Source: CAZLBC01 sp964557575 (lineage in GTDB: Bacteria; Planctomycetota; Phycisphaerae; SM23-33). Taken from it: a stretch of 44,841 nucleotides of DNA. A model generated the notes under the pieces. The model had not been told where the DNA came from. It did not search any database and was given only the letters and a program-made list of their open reading frames with translations. The DNA lies in assembly GCA_964557575.1 (NCBI GenBank), contig CAZLBC010000033.1:1-44841 (forward strand). Reading direction: 5' to 3'. This document shows, piece after piece, positions 40,758-44,841 of the stretch. How positions within the stretch are numbered: the stretch's first letter is position 1; the number at the start of each line of letters is the position of its first letter. Made by a program: the position numbers and the translations under genes.

Positions 40758-41949
40758 TACGTCGCTCCCGCATCATGTGTACCCGCTTTCACGAGTCGGT
40801 GCAATATGCCGTATCCGAGAATTCCTGCCAGGATCACCGCCGAAACGACCTTGAACCAACCGGGAAGAAAGCCGCCGCCCGCAGCGGCCCGCACCGCCGC
40901 GGTCGTCACCAGTTNNNNNNNNNNNNNNNNNNNNNNNNNNNNNNNNNNNNNNNNNNNNNNNNNNNNNNNNNNNNNNNNNNNNNNNNNNNNNNNNNNNNNN
41001 NNNNNNNNNNNNNNCCGGGAAGAAAGCCGCCGCCCGCAGCGGCCCGCACCGCCGCGGTCGTCACCAGTTGATCAAGCAGGAGTCCCCCGCCGAACGCCGC
41101 GACGCACATGGTGGCCAGGTACAGCAGGCACGTGGTGCCTCCCATCACGCGCCAGACGGTGACCACCGTCGCCCCGTTCGTCGCCGGCCCCGTCATCAGC
41201 AGGGCAAACGCGGCGCCCGGCGAAACCCCCGCGACGATCAGGCCGGCCGCAACGGGTATCGAGGCGGTCGCGCAGATGTACACGGGTATCCCGGCGATCA
41301 TCATGACGGCGATCTGCAGAGGCCCCGGCGGCACGATATCCGAAAAGAAATTCTCAGGCACCAGCGCGGAAATCAACGCCGCCACGACCAGGCCGATAAG
41401 CAAAGCCGGTCCGATATCGCGGGGAAGGGTGATGAAGCCGTACCTGGCGATCCGCAGGAAGGGATTCCGCCGATGCCCGTGGCTGCAGCATTCGTGTTCG
41501 CAGCGATTGGTTTCGCCGCCGCGCGATGAATCGCCCCCGGCCACCATCGAAACAACTGAACCACCAAGGATGCCGCTGAAAAACGCGACGAGCGGTCGGA
41601 AGACGGCGAACACGGGGCCGAGCAGGCTGAACGTCGCGGCGATGCTGTCGGCCCCGGTCTGGGGTGTAGAGACCAGAAACGCGGTCGTCGCGCCCCTGCC
41701 GGCACCGTGTGTGCGCAGTGAAGCGGCGACGGGGATCACGCTGCACGAGCACAACGGAAGCGGAACGCCGAACGCCGATGCCTTCAACACGGGCAGAAAA
41801 CCGCTCCCGCCGAGATGCTTCTCGATCTTCTCCGCTGAAACGAGCACCGAGAGCACACCGGCGACAAGGAATCCCAGCAGAAGGTAGGGCGACATCTCAC
41901 CGCCTACCGCCGCGAAGTTATGTACAATGTCAACGGCCCACTGTGGCAC
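40757..41949 (-). CDS. COG0701-type permease, interrupted by an artificial gap
   Basis: It begins with GTG 41949 (AAAGGA eight bases upstream). About 8-10 membrane helices are present, with the family motif PLPLCSCSVIPVA and a Cys/His loop (RCEHECCSHGHRR) likely to bind metal. This family (DUF318, including ArsP and SO_0444-type exporters) moves arsenic or metal ions. The 100-N run at 40915-41014 falls near its C-terminus. Collapsing the flanking 55-bp duplicate gives one frame of 345 residues that continues FLPGWFKVVSAVILAGILGY and ends THDAGAT. Its stop codon overlaps the ptsI start by one base. Confidence 0.85.
40915..41014. other. 100-N assembly gap between two identical 55-bp copies
   Basis: The 55 bases at 40860-40914 are repeated exactly at 41015-41069, on either side of exactly 100 Ns. 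This is the usual trace of two contigs that overlap by an assembler k-mer but were scaffolded with a default gap. Removing 155 bases restores the permease frame, so the real gap is likely zero. Confidence 0.92.
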
Positions 41950-41968
41950 GATTCATTTCCTTTCGTTT

Positions 41969-42112
41969 TCATAACACCTGAACATCAGCAATAACCGGAT
42001 GCTGCCGGTCAGCGACATACTCCGGCAGCACATACGGGTAAACGTCGCAGTGAGGCGTGAAGTTCCCTCTTCCGGCTGAATAACAGATAAACACCGGTTC
42101 ATCCGCCGGCAA
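41969..42112 (-). CDS. Possible small protein between rubrerythrin and permease genes
   Basis: An open frame of 47 codons (TTG start, weak GGAAG upstream) fills much of the 204-bp gap between the rubrerythrin and permease genes. It reads PADEPVFICYSAGRGNFTPH and ends DRQHPVIADVQVL. Codon use looks like the region, but no family is recognised and the start is poor. It could be a relic or untranslated DNA. Confidence 0.25.
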   Translation of the reverse strand: MPADEPVFICYSAGRGNFTPHCDVYPYVLPEYVADRQHPVIADVQVL

Positions 42113-42153
42113 AATCTTCCGGTGACGGAACCCGGTTTTTGAAACGGGCGAAT

Positions 42154-42738
42154 CTACCAGTTCTCGCCGAGCAACTCGAAATGCGCCCGAAGATGGAGAC
42201 ACGCCGGACACGTATGGGGTGCCTCCACGCCCTCGTGCAGGTAGCCGCAATTCCGGCATCGCCACACAACCGGCTCTTTCCTTTTAAACACCCTCCCGGA
42301 CTCGATATTCTCCGCGAGCGCACGGTATCGTTTTTCATGGTTTTTTTCCGCGACCGCGATCGACTCCATCGCGTCGGCTATCTCGTCGAAGCCCTCCTCC
42401 CGGGCGATCGCCGAAAATCCCGGGTACATCTGGCTCCATTCGTACTGCTCTCCGGCCGCGGCGGCCTTGAGGTTCTCGGCCGTGGAACCGATGGCACCGA
42501 AGGGAAACGAGGCATCTTCGTTAACGCCCGACATCGACGTGCCGCCCGTCATGAACTTGAAAAATCGCTTGGCATGCTCTTTTTCCTGGTCGGCGGTTTC
42601 CGCGAAGATCTCCGAAATCTGGACAAATCCCTCTTTCCTGGCGACGCCGGCATAATAGGAATAGCGGTTCCTGGCCTGTGATTCCCCGGTAAACGCCGTC
42701 ATGAGATTTTTCTGGGTCCTGCTTCCCTGGAGGTCCAT
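42154..42738 (-). CDS. rbr: Rubrerythrin
   Basis: The product is 194 aa. It has a ferritin-like diiron domain (residues 1 to about 145: TGESQARNRYSYYAGVARKE, ADQEKEHAKRFFKFM, EYEWSQMYPGF-like QYEWSQMYPGFSAIAREEGF, VAEKNHEKRYRALAENI). A C-terminal rubredoxin domain carries WRCRNCGYLHEG and HTCPACLH. It reduces peroxide, taking electrons from rubredoxin. AAAGGAG lies eight bases before ATG 42738; ATG 42744 is too close to it. It lies 46 bp downstream of the Fur/PerR-type regulator gene, the usual pairing. Confidence 0.94.
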   Translation of the reverse strand: MDLQGSRTQKNLMTAFTGESQARNRYSYYAGVARKEGFVQISEIFAETADQEKEHAKRFFKFMTGGTSMSGVNEDASFPFGAIGSTAENLKAAAAGEQYEWSQMYPGFSAIAREEGFDEIADAMESIAVAEKNHEKRYRALAENIESGRVFKRKEPVVWRCRNCGYLHEGVEAPHTCPACLHLRAHFELLGENW

Positions 42739-42784
42739 CTGCATAGCTCCTTTCCTGGTGTTCATCGGCTGCCCGGCGGGCGGA

Positions 42785-43195
42785 TCAACGATTCGCCCTG
42801 CAATCGCGGCACACCCCGTGAAAAACGAGTTCATACCCGAATATTTCAAACCCGTCGACTTCGACCTGTCGGCAGAGGTCACCCACCTGCTGCGCGGAGA
42901 CGTCGCTTACCCTGCCGCACTCGATGCAGCGAACGTGGTAATGGGCGTGGAGACCGCCGTCGTAGTAGGACCGTTCCCCGTCGATATTCAGCTTGCGTAT
43001 CTTCCCGGCACCGGACAGCAGTTCGAGGTTCCGGTAGACGGTACCCAGGCTGATGTTCGGTATTTCTTTCCTGACCCCCTCGTACACCTCGTCCGCGCTC
43101 AGGTGTATCCCGGGCCTGTTCAACTGTTTGAGGATAACCTCTCTCTGCCTGGTCATCCTGAACACGGGGCGCGCCGATGAATTGTCTGGTGACAT
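42785..43195 (-). CDS. Fur/PerR-family metalloregulator
   Basis: The product is 136 aa. The winged helix is in RMTRQREVILKQLNRPGIHL and IPNISLGTVYRNLELLSGAG. Metal ligands are expected at HAHYHVRCIECGRV, where the zinc CxxC pair lies, matched by CRDC near the C-terminus. Linkage to rubrerythrin suggests a PerR role (peroxide sensing by Fe oxidation of His), but Fur cannot be excluded. The ATG at 43195 has only a weak ribosome site (GGAACT); an earlier in-frame start (43228) is possible. I could not identify a convincing Fur or PerR box in the upstream 122 bp. Confidence 0.88.
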   Translation of the reverse strand: MSPDNSSARPVFRMTRQREVILKQLNRPGIHLSADEVYEGVRKEIPNISLGTVYRNLELLSGAGKIRKLNIDGERSYYDGGLHAHYHVRCIECGRVSDVSAQQVGDLCRQVEVDGFEIFGYELVFHGVCRDCRANR

Positions 43196-43317
43196 TGCGG
43201 GAGTTCCAAAAAGTCGAAAAGCAGGCAATACACTACCTTCATCTTACATTACATTTTTAACATATTTCCATTTTAGACTCCTGCATGGCCGGGTTTCAAT
43301 GATGATATGCGTTTTTT

Positions 43318-43869
43318 TCAGCCGCTCCACACCACGCGAACCGCGATCGCAAGCAGAACAATCCCCCCGCCGCACACCGCAATGCTGCCGTAACGCCGTC
43401 CGAGGCGGCCCCCCGTACAGATACCCGCGACGCAGAGCGAGGCGGTAATCACCCCGATGACAACGGCCGGCAGAAACACGTTCACGCCCATCAGTGCCAT
43501 GCTGACACCGACGGCGAGGGCATCGATGCTGGTCGCGACCGACAGCGAAACGAGCATCCATCCCCTGCTCGGATCGGCGGCATTCTCTCTCGCCGCCTTC
43601 GAGAATGATTCGACAATCATCTTCACCCCGATACACGATAACAGACCGGCCGCTATCCAGTGCGCATAGGGCGCCGTCCACCCGGCAATGGCCCTGCCGC
43701 CGACCCAGCCGATGACCGGCATCATGAACTGGAACAGGCCGAAGTGAAACGCGATGCGGAACACGTGGCGTCCGGTAACCCTCCCGATCACGGCACCGGC
43801 GGCAATCGACACCGCCAGGGCGTCGGCCGCCAGGGCAATCGCCAGTGCAATAATATCCACCCAACTCAT
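43318..43869 (-). CDS. mntP: Manganese efflux pump MntP
   Basis: The product is 183 aa with six membrane helices in two repeated halves. The two signature segments are LAIALAADALAVSIAAGA and VSLSVATSIDALAVGVSMAL, each with the acidic residue needed for transport. MntP exports Mn(II) and protects against manganese or oxidative stress, which fits the neighbouring peroxide and metal genes. It lies 13 bp from the ZIP transporter gene on the same strand. The 122-bp gap beyond its end is AT-rich and holds the likely promoter of the Fur/PerR gene. Confidence 0.93.
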   Translation of the reverse strand: MSWVDIIALAIALAADALAVSIAAGAVIGRVTGRHVFRIAFHFGLFQFMMPVIGWVGGRAIAGWTAPYAHWIAAGLLSCIGVKMIVESFSKAARENAADPSRGWMLVSLSVATSIDALAVGVSMALMGVNVFLPAVVIGVITASLCVAGICTGGRLGRRYGSIAVCGGGIVLLAIAVRVVWSG

Positions 43870-43882
43870 GAAACAGACCCGC

Positions 43883-44785
43883 CTATCTCATCAGCAGCAG
43901 GCTCAGGGCCATAACGACCATCCCCGCAATCAGGCCGATCAGGCTGTCGTGCCCCTTGCCGTACGCGCGGCTGGTGGGCAGCAGTTCGTCGAGACTGATA
44001 TAAACCATGATCCCGGCCACGCCGCCGAACAGTATCCCCATTACCTGGGGAGGTATCACGCTCGCGTCGCCCGCGCCGAAAAAAAGGCTCAGCGCCGCGT
44101 AGGCGACACCCGCCCCGACCGGCTCGGCAAGACCGCTGAGCAGAGAGTACAAAAAGGCCTTCCGGCGGTTTCCCGTCGCGTAAAAGATCGGAACGGAGAC
44201 GCTTATTCCCTCGGGGATGTTATGAAGGGCGACGGCAACCGCTATGGCAACACCGAGCCCCGGATCCTTGAGCGCCGCCAGGAACGTTGCCAGTCCCTCG
44301 GGAAAATTATGTATGGTGATCGCCAGGGCCGTAAAGAGTCCCAACCTGAGCAACTTCCGATCGTGCGGCCGGTGGTCATGCATCCCCTCTTTCGGCGCGT
44401 CCCGGTGAGCGATACCTTCGAAATCCGGCATCGGTGCCGCCGGATCACCCAGCGGTGCCAACTCCGCGTCGGTATGGACTTCATGAGGATTTTCCGCCGA
44501 TGGAATCAGCCGGTCGATCACGGCGATCAGGGCGATGCCACCAAAAAAAGACGCCGCGCTTATCCAGCCGCCGCCCACGTCGCCGTAGACCTCCGCGAGG
44601 GCCTCTTCGCCCTTGAACAGAATTTCGACGAACGAGACATACAGCATCACCCCGGCCGAAAAACCGGTAGCGACTGAAAGGAAACGGTAATTCGTTTGCT
44701 TGGCGAAAAAGGCCAGTCCGCTGCCGATTCCCGTTGATAACCCCGCGAAAACCGTCAGCCCCAGTGCAATGATGACATTTTCCAT
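43883..44785 (-). CDS. zupT: ZIP-family zinc/divalent metal transporter
   Basis: The product is 300 aa with eight membrane helices. The metal-binding motifs are ITIHNFPEGLATFLAAL and AVALHNIPEGISVSVPIF in the fourth and fifth helices, and the cytoplasmic loop carries a His-rich stretch (EGMHDHRPHDRK). ZupT imports Zn(II), Fe(II) and related ions. Beginning TVFAGLSTGIGSGLAFFAKQ, it is full length. Together with MntP it forms a metal-balance pair. The last 56 bp of the window hold no further gene. Confidence 0.93.
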   Translation of the reverse strand: MENVIIALGLTVFAGLSTGIGSGLAFFAKQTNYRFLSVATGFSAGVMLYVSFVEILFKGEEALAEVYGDVGGGWISAASFFGGIALIAVIDRLIPSAENPHEVHTDAELAPLGDPAAPMPDFEGIAHRDAPKEGMHDHRPHDRKLLRLGLFTALAITIHNFPEGLATFLAALKDPGLGVAIAVAVALHNIPEGISVSVPIFYATGNRRKAFLYSLLSGLAEPVGAGVAYAALSLFFGAGDASVIPPQVMGILFGGVAGIMVYISLDELLPTSRAYGKGHDSLIGLIAGMVVMALSLLLMR

Positions 44786-44841
44786 GATTATGGGAACTTT
44801 ATCTGTTCAAGTAACGTTTTTCAACGCAGAAGCGAATAGAA

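Noticed and set aside
40915..41014. A true tandem duplication with unknown sequence between
   Set aside because: Exact 55-bp copies, exactly 100 Ns, and restoration of the permease frame on collapse all favour a scaffolding artefact.
43196..43317. A Fur or PerR box upstream of the Fur-family gene
   Set aside because: The region is AT-rich, but no stretch matches either consensus well enough to report.

Overview
This is a high-GC bacterial chromosome segment with about 48 protein genes, packed with few gaps. I saw no rRNA, tRNA or CRISPR array. The gene content points to an anaerobic or microaerophilic organism, with hybrid-cluster protein, desulfoferrodoxin, rubredoxin and rubredoxin:oxygen oxidoreductase, rubrerythrins, class-I-type Fe-S biogenesis, and assimilatory APS and sulfite reduction. 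A Tat-exported FAD oxidoreductase, a PQQ-like propeller remnant, a membrane phosphatase and the style of the IS200-like transposase fit the Planctomycetota/PVC group best. That placement is an inference; no marker gene is present to settle it.

Layout. 1-3.9 kb: a membrane dual-specificity phosphatase, a shortened beta-propeller protein, a Tat FAD oxidoreductase, a methyltransferase and a cupin. 4.0-7.35 kb (minus): APS reductase, siroheme sulfite reductase and a cysteine desulfurase. 7.5-10.5 kb (minus): thiH-thiG-thiS-nadA. 10.7-15.9 kb (plus): a TSUP transporter, a ThiS-ThiF fusion, a MoaD-like carrier, a MoeB-like E1 enzyme and a molybdate/tungstate ABC transporter. 15.9-19.0 kb: two divergent thioredoxin-fold proteins, each fused to another domain. 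19.0-23.1 kb: an ECF sigma factor and an Rrf2 regulator, divergent from a NifS-like and a NifU-like protein, then cysteine synthase. 23.2-25.5 kb: an M20 hydrolase and a YbdK-type ligase. 25.5-30.4 kb: a Crp/Fnr regulator, a REP-associated-type transposase and hcp with a ferredoxin protein, all interspersed with a short repeat. 30.5-35.7 kb (minus): metY, a membrane protein, a glycosyltransferase, a SpoIIE phosphatase and cysE. 35.7-42.7 kb (minus): an oxygen and peroxide defence block, with a PTS enzyme I and a metal-type permease inside it. 42.8-44.8 kb: a Fur/PerR regulator, MntP and a ZIP transporter.

How the parts connect. Sulfur is the main theme: APS reductase, sulfite reductase, CysE, CysK, MetY, two cysteine desulfurases, a NifU scaffold, thiazole synthesis and sulfur-carrier/E1 pairs. 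Four intergenic regions next to these genes carry the palindrome TTGATCAA, and three extend to TTGATCAAYWTANTC. One of the four lies between rrf2 and nifS, so I propose a local Rrf2 regulon. A second circuit is likely at hcp: the site TTGACCTGAGTCAA sits about 40 bp before the predicted start of the ferredoxin-hcp transcript, and a Crp/Fnr regulator lies 4 kb away.

The most unusual non-coding feature is a repeat family built on GTATTGCGTGTCC, seen singly, inverted and in tandem at 0.84-1.05 kb and 25.5-29.6 kb around the transposase. Two genes appear to end inside repeat sequence. The 100-N gap at 40915-41014 is almost certainly artificial: identical 55-bp sequences flank it, and collapsing them restores one open permease gene.
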